Assembly (NCBI GenBank): GCA_051872775.1
Contig: JBJEEE010000088.1
Span: 1 to 64,000, forward strand
From: UMGS75 sp051872775
GTDB lineage: Bacteria; Bacillota_I; Bacilli_A; ML615J-28; CAG-313
DNA length: 64,000 bases
Reading direction: 5' to 3'
A program made the translations under genes and the position numbers. A model generated the notes under the pieces. That model ran no database searches, was not told the DNA's origin, and saw nothing but the letters and a program-made list of their open reading frames with translations. Shown in pieces: positions 40,401 to 47,337 of this stretch. Numbering within the stretch: the first letter of the stretch is position 1; every line of letters begins with the position of its first letter.

Positions 40401-41289
40401 TAAACACTGTATTACTATTCATTGAAGTACCTACAAACGGAACGGAAATTGATTTTAAACTAGTACATCCAATAAAAGCATTTAAGCCAATTTCTTTTAC
40501 AGTATTTGGAATTACAAGGTTTTCTATACTATCTGCAGCAAAGAAAGCACTACTATGAATTTTGCTAACACTTGAATCTACAGTGAAATCTGAAATATAA
40601 GTTTTTAATACAACGATGATTTCTTTTGTTCCATCTTCATTATTTAAGTAAAGAACACCATTGTCGCAACTAAATAATGTCGAATTAGTTGCTATTTCTA
40701 ATTCATCTAATTGATCACAACCAGTAAATACACCTTCACCAAATGATTGGATACTTGATGGGAAATAAAGTGTGCTTATAGCTGTATCCGCAAAAGCTTT
40801 ATTGCCGATTGTTTCAATACCTTCTTTTAAATCGATTTCTTCAAGTGAAGAACAACCCGAAAAAGCATTATCTTCAATGGTCTTTACTGATGAAGGAATC
40901 ACTACTTTTTCTAATCTCATGCAATCTTCAAAAGCACCATAACTTATTTTTTCTAATGTATTAGGAAGTTTAACTTCCTTTAGATTAACACAAGATTTAA
41001 ATGAATAACGGGCAATATTTTTAATTTTACTACCACTCTCAAATGATACTTTAGTAATAGTTGAATTGTTTTCAAAGGCACCATTACCAATTAAGGTTAT
41101 TTCTTTTGGTATTACAACTTCTTTATCAGTACCATTATAAACTAATAAAGTTTTTCCCGTTGCATCTGTTTGAAATGTAGGTATAACTGTTTTTTTATTA
41201 ACAACTGTAACTAACAAAATTACTGCTACCGCAATTATTAATATGATAACTCCCCATGCAATCAAACTTTTTACTGTTTTTTTATTCAT
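37417..41289 (-). CDS. BspA-type leucine-rich-repeat surface protein, 1290 aa
   Basis: Cell-surface protein of the BspA/LRR_5 type. Residues 1-30 form a positively charged start and one hydrophobic helix without a clear cleavage site, so the protein is probably held by a signal anchor with its body outside. About residues 45-1250 are roughly 30 repeats of the pattern I-G-x-x-A-F-x-x-C-x-x-L followed by V-x-I-P-x-x-V, some spaced by linkers. A non-repeat stretch near 1090-1180 separates the last repeats. The C-terminus WVDGWNSTDITVVWGYQE is typical of Firmicutes BspA proteins. No sortase motif. Probable role: adhesion or carbohydrate/protein binding. AAAGGAGT precedes the ATG. Monocistronic. 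Confidence 0.93.
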   Translation of the reverse strand: MNKKTVKSLIAWGVIILIIAVAVILLVTVVNKKTVIPTFQTDATGKTLLVYNGTDKEVVIPKEITLIGNGAFENNSTITKVSFESGSKIKNIARYSFKSCVNLKEVKLPNTLEKISYGAFEDCMRLEKVVIPSSVKTIEDNAFSGCSSLEEIDLKEGIETIGNKAFADTAISTLYFPSSIQSFGEGVFTGCDQLDELEIATNSTLFSCDNGVLYLNNEDGTKEIIVVLKTYISDFTVDSSVSKIHSSAFFAADSIENLVIPNTVKEIGLNAFIGCTSLKSISVPFVGTSMNSNTVFMSVFGTIPETLTRIEITGGEKIVEKAFKDLEFVTTITLPSSINNIGNDAFSGCAKLATINNIPTNLTKISQNAFAGCSSLTDSIVSQLLSPSVEIIEGSAFARCTSLANIVVPTTVKSIGAGAFEGCSGLKSISLPFIGTGFTVDKGTGELVKDQQGEYVFNKTTLFGYIFGSTNSSNNSNNVPRSLTQITIAGDYDIPNFAFVDCSSIITVNISNNVKRIGSYAFKGCSKLAGFVLPTNLESLGEAAFMNCAKLTSVVIPTGVTTIEDRTFAGCTALTSADFSNVTSIGDKVFDNCRALKKVIISEDNPSYKFVVNEITEGSKKYSSLVLYTKDMSELVQYLSASTVSSFVIPAEVKYIHAGAFTDCRSLTNLVIPATVLEISEQAIVSCTNLQSLTIPYVGNKEEADNPSFDCILGGENPETLEVTVLKGTKIHDAAFINVVYLTSITFNAELESIGDNAFINCQSLTTVVFDTESNKLESIGKRAFSGCTGIQELSLPSSIKYIGDYAFADCNKVKSISIPQAVETIGVGAFRNWSSLQTLSISDDHPKYKLENGALLSKDGKVLMLYVAGDSKESYTIASSVETINPYAFSGANNLKEVVISNSITELPEGLFYNCSRLQTVTLPSSTKTIPTRMFEKCSSLVSVNNVDNIEVIEESAFNGCACVTELPLSEKITYIGESAFEGCASVTAVTIPSLITVLPKGIFKSCTSLVDVNFPANLVEIGESAFEGCRSIANFILPSTLEVIGASAFYNCQSSSFTKLIIPELVETIGSKAFEGCARLNFVYIPETVVNVGSNAFANLSLAVLLTNAITATAGSDGTVSYTLPATWAQNFDQLVGSRKVSGEFVVIDDMYITVETIKGVDGAADTNQAEVVNYNGSANEVTIPQTVNVNEVEYTVVSIASNAFVNATTVTKINMPNTITTINLNAFNGCTNLVDIVIPSSVTTIARAIFVGCTELKTIKCAAASKPDGWVDGWNSTDITVVWGYQE

Positions 41290-41434
41290 ATTTTTTACTC
41301 CTTTACAATTGTATTAATTCTATTCAACTCTATTTTTTACCTATACTTATTATTACAAAAATAATCAAAAAAATCAAGAGATTAGTTCAATAAAATTTAT
41401 TAAATTCATTAACAATTTTTTACAATTATATAAA

Positions 41435-41653
41435 TTATTGTTTATTATGCATTATTTGTCTTATTTGCTTAATCAAATTATAAAATCCAAGTGGGAAAAT
41501 AATTATACTAATATAGCCAATTACTACAATTAAGTGTTTGAAAAAAGGATACTTATTAACATATACAACTAAAAAGTATAAACATACATATAATAAGAAG
41601 CCTAATATTGTGAGTAGAATCCATCCGATTAATTTCATTGTATTTTTCATCAT
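41435..41653 (-). CDS. Small two-helix membrane protein, 72 aa
   Basis: Hydrophobic protein with two predicted membrane helices (about 8-32 and 38-60) and a basic tail. It overlaps the stop of the HAAS/DUF4097 gene by 4 bp (ATGA), so it is translated with it and likely works in the same membrane complex. I recognise no family. Its role is unknown; partner of the upstream membrane protein is inferred from the overlap. Confidence 0.7.
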   Translation of the reverse strand: MMKNTMKLIGWILLTILGFLLYVCLYFLVVYVNKYPFFKHLIVVIGYISIIIFPLGFYNLIKQIRQIMHNKQ

Positions 41654-43623
41654 TGACCACTTTCATATCTAACTTCGATAAATTCACTATAGATAATTTC
41701 TGACATTCCATCTTTCGTTAGATTAACAACTATATCTGAAGTATGATCATTGTAATATTCAACATTGGTATGAACATTATATTCTGTACTCCTTAAGTTT
41801 AAGTTCAACACTTGGCCATAATAATTAGTCATCTCTACACCGGTATCATTAGCATTAATGGTGCTTTCCCTAATATTAATATCAACTATAGCCGTTGAAG
41901 CTTTATTGATTGTAAAATCTAACGTTTTCGCATCAATGCCATTTAATGATACATTACATGAATTAGAATTAATTTTAAGATTAGTGTCATAAGTTCTTGT
42001 ATTTACTAAATCATTATAATGTATTATATATTGTTGATATGTTTCATCAAATTTATTTATTTGATCATCACTATACACTTTATTTATATATTCACAAATG
42101 ATTTGACCACTTTTTCCAATCAAAGAGATTTGAGGACTTGACATATATGAGATAGTCTGATGTGACGACCCCGAAGACTCGATTTCTACCGAATCATTAA
42201 ATATACTTCTGGTAATCTTAAATGACGCTGTATTTTGGACTTTAAAAACACCTTTATCAAACGTCAAATCATAAACTTCATTTAGTGATGTTGAAGTTTG
42301 ATAATTAAGTGTATTACCCGTAATTCTTTCTAGATATATCGTACCTGAATTATTGGCGAATGTATAATCTGCAATTTTTTCATCTACAAGCTTAACGTTA
42401 CTTGAACCATTTTGATGGACGAACTTATTTATATTATCTTCCGACATAACAAGAATGCCAGATTGGTGATTTAATTCTAAACTATTTATCTGATTTCCTT
42501 TTGATATAATTGAACTTGAATCGCTATTAATACTTACATCGCCATATAGTTTATTTTCATTTAAACTAATGGAAGCGTTAATTGTTTTAATTTCCGTATG
42601 TCCATTAGATGAAAACTTGTCTAAGACGATTTTTCCATAATTAACATCAATTAATGTATCACTTATTTCAAAAGTAGACGGTAGCATTACACGAATCACC
42701 GCACGTGGAGATTTTAATAAACCTATAAAATCATATGTTTTATCTTTTTCAATATTGATTGTTAGTTTATTATCTAAAACGTTATAATCTAGGTTTAAAA
42801 ACTCGTATTCAAATTCAATTTGTGGTGTAGTTAAACTATCATTAGTCATTAAAATAACGTAAGCATTATTTCCGTTTATAGTAATATTATTGAATGATTG
42901 GTCTACAATATAAACATCTTTATTGCTATTGATATCATTGACGGAACGATAAACTCTACCTTTAGTAGCATAACTTGTAATACCAAAAATCAAGAAAACA
43001 CAGAGCATACCCACAAGAACTTTAAATAAAATATTTTTCCTTTTAGATATTTTATTTAAACATCCATTAATGGTGAAATGCAAAAACTTATGGTCTTTTC
43101 CTCTTGTCTTTTCTATAGAATTTAAGATTTTAGCTATTAATGAATTAATTACTATCAAGAATAAATCGATAATGTATATATATAGACTTAGAACAATCAA
43201 AATATAATATAAGACAAAAATAAAACTAATAACTACATCTAAAGTATTTGAAAACTTAAAGACACCACCAAGCAAAGTAAACATATTTACGATGATAGTA
43301 ATAATAAAAGCACTACCAACAACAAATATTAATGTGCTTGCAAGGATTGCGAAAGAAAAAATAATAATATTAAAAATATTTTTTAATTTAGATATCTGCT
43401 TACGCTTAGCTAGATAATCTATACCATGCATTTCATATATACCCTTAGCTATTTCCTTAGGAGATTTCATCTCGGAAATTACTTTTTCTTCATCAGCGCC
43501 GTAGTCAACTTCAACATTAACTTTATCACGATAATGTTTGAGAATTTCATTAACTTGCTTAGCTGGTAAGAAACGGAGTTCTTCTGAAAGTTCATATAGA
43601 AACTCTTTTAAAGTTGACAACAC
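41650..43623 (-). CDS. HAAS-domain membrane protein with DUF4097-like adhesin region
   Basis: About 657 residues. The N-terminus (about 1-80, KEFLYELSEELRFLP ... MKSPKEIAKGIYE) matches the HAAS (DUF1700) signalling domain. Three or four membrane helices follow (about 85-115, 130-165, 200-222). The rest, about 235-655, is a beta-rich, N/S/T-rich region of the DUF4097 type, probably outside the cell. Such proteins are usually encoded with a PadR-type regulator; none is present here, and a decayed two-component system lies upstream. The start is uncertain: GTG codons at 43629 and 43623 and TTG at 43620 are in frame; 43623 is best spaced from AAGGAA. An extended -10 TATAAT lies about 25 bp upstream. 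Confidence 0.85.
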   Translation of the reverse strand: MLSTLKEFLYELSEELRFLPAKQVNEILKHYRDKVNVEVDYGADEEKVISEMKSPKEIAKGIYEMHGIDYLAKRKQISKLKNIFNIIIFSFAILASTLIFVVGSAFIITIIVNMFTLLGGVFKFSNTLDVVISFIFVLYYILIVLSLYIYIIDLFLIVINSLIAKILNSIEKTRGKDHKFLHFTINGCLNKISKRKNILFKVLVGMLCVFLIFGITSYATKGRVYRSVNDINSNKDVYIVDQSFNNITINGNNAYVILMTNDSLTTPQIEFEYEFLNLDYNVLDNKLTINIEKDKTYDFIGLLKSPRAVIRVMLPSTFEISDTLIDVNYGKIVLDKFSSNGHTEIKTINASISLNENKLYGDVSINSDSSSIISKGNQINSLELNHQSGILVMSEDNINKFVHQNGSSNVKLVDEKIADYTFANNSGTIYLERITGNTLNYQTSTSLNEVYDLTFDKGVFKVQNTASFKITRSIFNDSVEIESSGSSHQTISYMSSPQISLIGKSGQIICEYINKVYSDDQINKFDETYQQYIIHYNDLVNTRTYDTNLKINSNSCNVSLNGIDAKTLDFTINKASTAIVDINIRESTINANDTGVEMTNYYGQVLNLNLRSTEYNVHTNVEYYNDHTSDIVVNLTKDGMSEIIYSEFIEVRYESGQ

Positions 43624-43682
43624 AATCACTTCCTTTATTTCTTATTATACCATATTTTAATAAATATATAAAATGTAATACA

Positions 43683-43724
43683 TTAAAAAAATAAACAATT
43701 GCTATATGCATCCACTTGTTTATT
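43683..43724 (-). terminator. Terminator-like hairpin between the decayed two-component genes and the HAAS gene
   Basis: AATAAACAA / TTGTTTATT with a loop of 17 nt, followed on the minus strand by TTTTTTT. Confidence 0.7.
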
Positions 43725-43759
43725 ATATATCAATTATATTACAATAATTTTTAAAAGAT

Positions 43760-43787
43760 AAAGCGCATATCTTGTGATATACGCTTT
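43760..43787 (-). terminator. Hairpin after the decayed histidine kinase
   Basis: AAAGCGTATATC / GATATGCGCTTT (with one G-U) on the minus strand, loop of 4, then a T-rich stretch. It sits right after tandem stop codons at 43792-43797. Confidence 0.65.
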
Positions 43788-43791
43788 TCTA

Positions 43792-44227
43792 TTATGGGCG
43801 ACCTGGTCGAGATCCTCCAGGTCCGGTATTTGTAGAAGTACCAACTGGCCGATTAAAGTTTCGTCTACTATCATTGTTATCTGATCTTCGATATCAAGGG
43901 TAAACTCTTTATGTGTTGTTTTAGCTATCATTTAAATGCGTGTGATACTTCCTTAATACTTTCTGATAATGAGAGCTCATCTTTTTGACACGTTAGATTG
44001 TCTTCTTCCATCTTTGATAAAAAACAATACACTCCGTAAGTTGTGATAAACGCAATACTTGCTTTTCGATTATTTCAGCCCATTCATTTTGTCCAGATTC
44101 CATCTCTATTACTTCACAGGTAGACTTGATAACTGATAGTGGAGTTTTAATTTCATGACTTGCGTCTGTAATAAAATATTTTTGTTTTTGATAAACTTAA
44201 TTCATCTTCCACAAGTAATATTCGCAT
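43792..44227 (-). pseudogene. Decayed two-component system (response regulator start fused to histidine kinase remnants)
   Basis: Starts with a good ribosome-binding site (GAGGTG) and an ATG at 44227 encoding MRILLVEDELSL, the opening of an OmpR-type response regulator, then shifts directly into histidine kinase sequence in another frame. FITDASHEIKTPLSVIK is a full H-box (phospho-acceptor His); LSQLTEC and SKMEEDNL.. continue the dimerisation helices; KEFTLDIEDQI...DETLIGQLV is the start of the ATPase domain. Several frame changes and stops separate them, and the rest of the receiver, DNA-binding and ATPase domains is missing. A glycine/proline-rich tail ends at tandem stops. The ABC exporter genes upstream were probably its targets. 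Confidence 0.85.
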
Positions 44228-44358
44228 TGTATCACCTCAATTGTTATTATATATTTTAAACTTAATTAAAATTAAAAAATATATAATTTAGATAAATTAT
44301 ATATTTTTATTATACTTATTTTTATTTAAATTGTAAATTAGAAAGATTTATACTTATC

Positions 44359-45150
44359 TTAAATTAATTCTTTTTTGTTATATCTAAGCATTATCACGAA
44401 AAACAATAAAACAGTAATAACAAGACTGATTATAATCATTATAGGATTAATTGATACATTCATGATTACATTTCTTGTATCCGCAAGCGTGAATACAGAA
44501 AAATATTTGATAAACTCAACATTATCAGATAGACTAGATAGAGTATTTAAGACATAACTACCCAACACCACCGCAAGACTTACTCCTTGCATCTTTCTTA
44601 ATTTATGAGTTAGTGTTGACAGAAGCATACATAAAAAGAATATTACAATAGATGGAAATAGCGGAGTTAAACTCAATAATAGATATTGTATAATATCAAA
44701 CTCACAACTTACTAATAAACCAATCAAATTGAATACACCGATAACTAAAGTCAATCCAACAATATAAATCAATCCAACAATACATTTACTAATGACTATT
44801 TTATTTCTTGTAATTGGGAGTGTACTTAAATATTCAATCGTTTTATCATTTTCTTCTTTTAATAAAATGCTACCACCTAGCAATCCACTATAACAACCAA
44901 CTATCAACAAAACAAAGACAAATCCTTCAGATTTTAACCAACCATAAGCACTATCTATTGATGAAATATCCATATTAAAGGCCTTTAAAATTTCTTCAGG
45001 AAATAATTTCATTAGTTCATTAATTTTGTCTGCTTCAGTTCCACTCATAATAGAAGGATAAATCAAGAAAACTACTAAAAATAAAATGATAGAAACGGCT
45101 GCCCATACACAAAAACCTTTAAAGTTTACTTTTAATTCTCTCTTAATCAT
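44359..45150 (-). CDS. ABC-2 type exporter permease
   Basis: 263-residue membrane protein with six predicted helices and an opening cytoplasmic helix MIKRELK, as in ABC-2 permeases. The stretch after the second helix, ENDKTIEYLSTLPITRNKIVISK, is the conserved coupling segment seen in this family. It follows the ATPase gene by 9 bp with AGGAGAAA before its ATG, so the two form one exporter. The substrate is unknown; in many Bacillota such pairs, next to a two-component system, expel antimicrobial peptides or lantibiotics. That link is inferred from the remnant two-component genes downstream. Confidence 0.9.
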   Translation of the reverse strand: MIKRELKVNFKGFCVWAAVSIILFLVVFLIYPSIMSGTEADKINELMKLFPEEILKAFNMDISSIDSAYGWLKSEGFVFVLLIVGCYSGLLGGSILLKEENDKTIEYLSTLPITRNKIVISKCIVGLIYIVGLTLVIGVFNLIGLLVSCEFDIIQYLLLSLTPLFPSIVIFFLCMLLSTLTHKLRKMQGVSLAVVLGSYVLNTLSSLSDNVEFIKYFSVFTLADTRNVIMNVSINPIMIIISLVITVLLFFVIMLRYNKKELI

Positions 45151-45159
45151 GGGTTTCTC

Positions 45160-46032
45160 CTATTCATAATAATGTAAGAAAATATCTTCTAAGGTGGCTG
45201 GTTCAATATATATCTTCTCAATATTATATTTTGTTAATGTTTTAAGTAATTCATTGGCATTTATGGTGTTTTTGAATGTGACGGTATCAGCGGTTTTAGT
45301 GATAACATCTATATGTAATTCATCAATTATTGCTTTTACTTCTTTTGAAGTTATGGTAACAAACGATAAACTTTTTTCAATGATCTCACTTACTGGTTCA
45401 ACCTTTAACAAATGACCGTTTTTGATGATTCCTACCCTATCACATATTTTCGATACTTCACTTAAGATATGGGAAGAATATAAAATTGTTGTTCCTTTTT
45501 GTTTTTCTTCTTCTAATATTTGATAAAATTCTTGTTGAATGATGGGATCTAGTCCACTTGTTGGTTCATCTAGTATTATTAATTCAGGTTCGTGCATGAA
45601 AGCAAGCACAATTCCTAATTTTTTAAGATTACCAAGAGATAAGTCTTCTATTCTTTTGGACTCATCTAATTTTAAACGGTGAACTAACTTCTGGCGTCTT
45701 TCTTTTAAATTCTTATTAAACATTTTTTCATGGAAGTCAAGCATTTCTTTAACTGTAAAATCATCATATAAATTAATTTCACTCGGTAAATAACCGATTA
45801 ATTTCTTCATTTCAATATCATCTTTTACAAGTTCATTTCCATTAAATAGCACTTTACCTTCCGTTTTATTGATAATACCTAAAATAGAACGTATCGTTGT
45901 TGATTTGCCGGCACCATTAGGACCAATGAAACCGAAAACTTCCCCTTTTGTAAGATTAAGATTTAAATCTTGAACACCTAATACTTTTCCATAATACTTT
46001 GTAAGGTTAGTAATTTCAAGAATATTTTCCAT
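45160..46032 (-). CDS. ABC transporter ATP-binding protein
   Basis: 290 residues. Walker A GPNGAGKSTT near 38-47, Q-loop, signature LSLGNLKKL (a degenerate form of LSGGQ), Walker B LIILDEPTSGLDP, and the H-switch SSHILSEV. The C-terminal 70 residues are the extension common to bacitracin/antimicrobial exporters. AAGGAGAA precedes the ATG. First gene of the exporter operon; the promoter is 46068-46096. Serves the permease immediately downstream. Confidence 0.93.
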   Translation of the reverse strand: MENILEITNLTKYYGKVLGVQDLNLNLTKGEVFGFIGPNGAGKSTTIRSILGIINKTEGKVLFNGNELVKDDIEMKKLIGYLPSEINLYDDFTVKEMLDFHEKMFNKNLKERRQKLVHRLKLDESKRIEDLSLGNLKKLGIVLAFMHEPELIILDEPTSGLDPIIQQEFYQILEEEKQKGTTILYSSHILSEVSKICDRVGIIKNGHLLKVEPVSEIIEKSLSFVTITSKEVKAIIDELHIDVITKTADTVTFKNTINANELLKTLTKYNIEKIYIEPATLEDIFLHYYE

Positions 46033-46067
46033 ATCTATTCTCCTTTTTTGTTCGGTAAGTTATCTAT

Positions 46068-46096
46068 ATTCTATCATATTTTTTATTATTTTGCAA
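46068..46096 (-). promoter_or_regulatory. Sigma-A promoter of the ABC exporter operon
   Basis: TTGCAA (46091-46096), 17 nt, TAGAAT (46068-46073) on the minus strand. Confidence 0.78.
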
Positions 46097-46140
46097 AAAT
46101 CTTTATATAGTATTAATTGATTATTTAAATTTTAATGTAA

Positions 46141-46198
46141 AAAAAAGAGCTATTTCCACTAAATATCATAGAATCCTATGATGATTTTGAAAATAACT
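46141..46198 (-). terminator. Terminator downstream of the tRNA pair
   Basis: Outer stem AGTTATTTTC / GGAAATAGCT (with G-U pairs) around an inner ATCATAG / CTATGAT hairpin, followed on the minus strand by a run of T residues. Confidence 0.75.
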
Positions 46199-46210
46199 AA
46201 TTACTTTAGA

Positions 46211-46286
46211 TGGTAGGGCTAGATAGATTCGAACTATCGAAATGACGGAGTCAAAGTCCGTTGCCTTACCGCTTGGCTATAGCCCT
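46211..46286 (-). tRNA. tRNA-Gln (anticodon TTG)
   Basis: Cloverleaf with acceptor AGGGCTA / TAGCCCT, D-loop AGCGGTAAGGC, anticodon loop CTTTGAC giving TTG, and T-loop TTCGAATC. CCA is encoded. Co-transcribed with tRNA-Tyr just upstream. Confidence 0.97.
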
Positions 46287-46293
46287 ATAAAAA

Positions 46294-46378
46294 TGGTGGG
46301 GAGGGACGGATTCGAACCATCGAACTCGGAGAGAGTGGATTTACAGTCCACCGCGTTTAGCCACTTCGCTACCTCCCC
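46294..46378 (-). tRNA. tRNA-Tyr (anticodon GTA)
   Basis: Acceptor GGGGAGG / CCTCCCC, anticodon loop CTGTAAA giving GTA, a long variable arm as expected for tRNA-Tyr, and encoded CCA. The gene is 85 nt long. Confidence 0.97.
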
Positions 46379-46390
46379 AACTGCCATAAT

Positions 46391-46419
46391 ATTATACTAT
46401 ATTTTTATTACTTTGTAAA
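46391..46419 (-). promoter_or_regulatory. Sigma-A promoter of the tRNA-Tyr/tRNA-Gln operon
   Basis: TTTACA (46414-46419), 17 nt, TATAAT (46391-46396) on the minus strand, about 13 bp before the tRNA-Tyr 5' end. Confidence 0.87.
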
Positions 46420-46437
46420 ATAGTTTGCTTATTGAAA

Positions 46438-46480
46438 TAAAAAAAGATTTATTAACTATAATTTAGTTTATAAATCTTTA
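46438..46480 (-). terminator. Terminator of yabP-yabQ
   Basis: AAAGATTTAT / ATAAATCTTT with inner pairing AACTA / TAGTT; the minus strand continues into TTTTTTT. Confidence 0.8.
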
Positions 46481-46481
46481 T

Positions 46482-46937
46482 TTATTTTGATATTATAGAA
46501 CAACTTTTTTGGATTAAGTTTGCTTCTTTATTTATTTTAATAATTGTATTTTTGATAACTTTTATAAGTTGTAAATTATATATAAGATTTAATAATCCTA
46601 CCTTAATTATTCTTTTATGTTTTTTTATCTTACTGCTAAGATATTCTAAAAGTTTGTACATACTTTTTTTTAAAAACATTATATATATGCATATACCTAC
46701 AATTACAAGTAAAATAAAATATATAGGTATATAACCATATGCCAAATTATAGCTAAATATATATGCTATCAATATTTGTATTATACAAAATATAATTTCA
46801 ATAATGATTCTTATGCTTTTTTTGTTAATGAAATGATTAGAAAAGTAAAGAACACAATCATATGTTGATATTATAAAAATACCATAGAATACTAAATATA
46901 CTAAAACATTTATTTCTTCTCTTAATGTATGAATCAT
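46482..46937 (-). CDS. yabQ: YabQ-like spore cortex membrane protein
   Basis: 151 residues with four predicted membrane helices in the first 90 residues and a basic, lysine-rich tail, matching the YabQ layout. It follows yabP with a 4-bp ATGA overlap, the same order as in Bacillus (yabP-yabQ), and this neighbourhood is the strongest evidence. In Bacillus YabQ is needed for spore cortex formation in the forespore/mother cell envelope. The sequence is diverged, so the identity relies on topology and position. Confidence 0.75.
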   Translation of the reverse strand: MIHTLREEINVLVYLVFYGIFIISTYDCVLYFSNHFINKKSIRIIIEIIFCIIQILIAYIFSYNLAYGYIPIYFILLVIVGICIYIMFLKKSMYKLLEYLSSKIKKHKRIIKVGLLNLIYNLQLIKVIKNTIIKINKEANLIQKSCSIISK

Positions 46938-47224
46938 TTGAATAGTTTAGTTAAGAATCCTTGTTTTTTCTCTTTTTTTGTAGTGCTATCTTTATAAATT
47001 AATGAATCGATATGACCGACTATCCAAAGGTTTCCTTTTTCAATGTCTAGATGTTTCATTTCTAATTCATCTCCTTTTACAATTAATATACCTAAATTTG
47101 TATCAATTACAAATTCATATTCATTTAAACTTTCAATTTTATTGATACCTTTAATCTCTAGTTCCTTCCGATTTTTAATTATTATTTCTTGATTAGTTGT
47201 ACCTATCTTGATTTCTTGATTCAT
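46934..47224 (-). CDS. yabP: YabP-family sporulation protein
   Basis: 96 residues. The patterns KNRKELEIKGINKIESLNEY, GILIVKGDELEMKHLDIEKG and GHIDSLIY match the YabP/YqfC family (inner beta domain with a short motif V-K-G), which in Bacillus is a sigma-E-controlled spore cortex protein. It ends in a basic FLTKLFK tail like YabP. The ATG at 47224 is set by AAGGAG 8 nt upstream; the open frame to 47233 (GTG) overlaps that site. It overlaps yabQ by 4 bp and is divergent from lysS. Confidence 0.85.
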   Translation of the reverse strand: MNQEIKIGTTNQEIIIKNRKELEIKGINKIESLNEYEFVIDTNLGILIVKGDELEMKHLDIEKGNLWIVGHIDSLIYKDSTTKKEKKQGFLTKLFK

Positions 47225-47235
47225 ATTTATCACTC

Positions 47236-47263
47236 CTTGATTAATTATATGTGAAAATATTTT
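47236..47263 (-). promoter_or_regulatory. Possible sigma-E-like promoter of yabP
   Basis: On the minus strand GTCATAT, 14 nt, CATATAAT, close to the sigma-E pattern (ATA-type -35, CATACANT -10). It lies about 10 bp before the ribosome-binding site. TATAAT alone also fits sigma-A with no -35 box, so the call is tentative; coordinates are approximate. Confidence 0.35.
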
Positions 47264-47308
47264 GCATATGACTATGTTTTTATGTAAATTTATGTTAAAA
47301 TAAACAAG

Positions 47309-47317
47309 TGATATAAT
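47309..47317 (+). promoter_or_regulatory. Extended -10 promoter of lysS
   Basis: TGATATAAT: a TG one base before TATAAT (47312-47317), about 20 bp upstream of the lysS start; -35 region weak. Confidence 0.6.
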
Positions 47318-47337
47318 TATTAAAGGAGGTCTATTTT

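Noticed and set aside
43734..43931. 65-residue frame as an independent gene
   Set aside because: Its first half is the start of a histidine kinase ATPase domain, out of frame with neighbouring kinase fragments; it belongs to the decayed two-component system.
46934..46936. TGA read as tryptophan (Mycoplasma-type code)
   Set aside because: TGA ends yabP and the alpha/beta hydrolase in ATGA overlaps with the next gene, and tryptophans in conserved positions use TGG.
47281..47337. T-box or other riboswitch ahead of lysS
   Set aside because: The leader is too short and shows no stem, specifier or T-box sequence.
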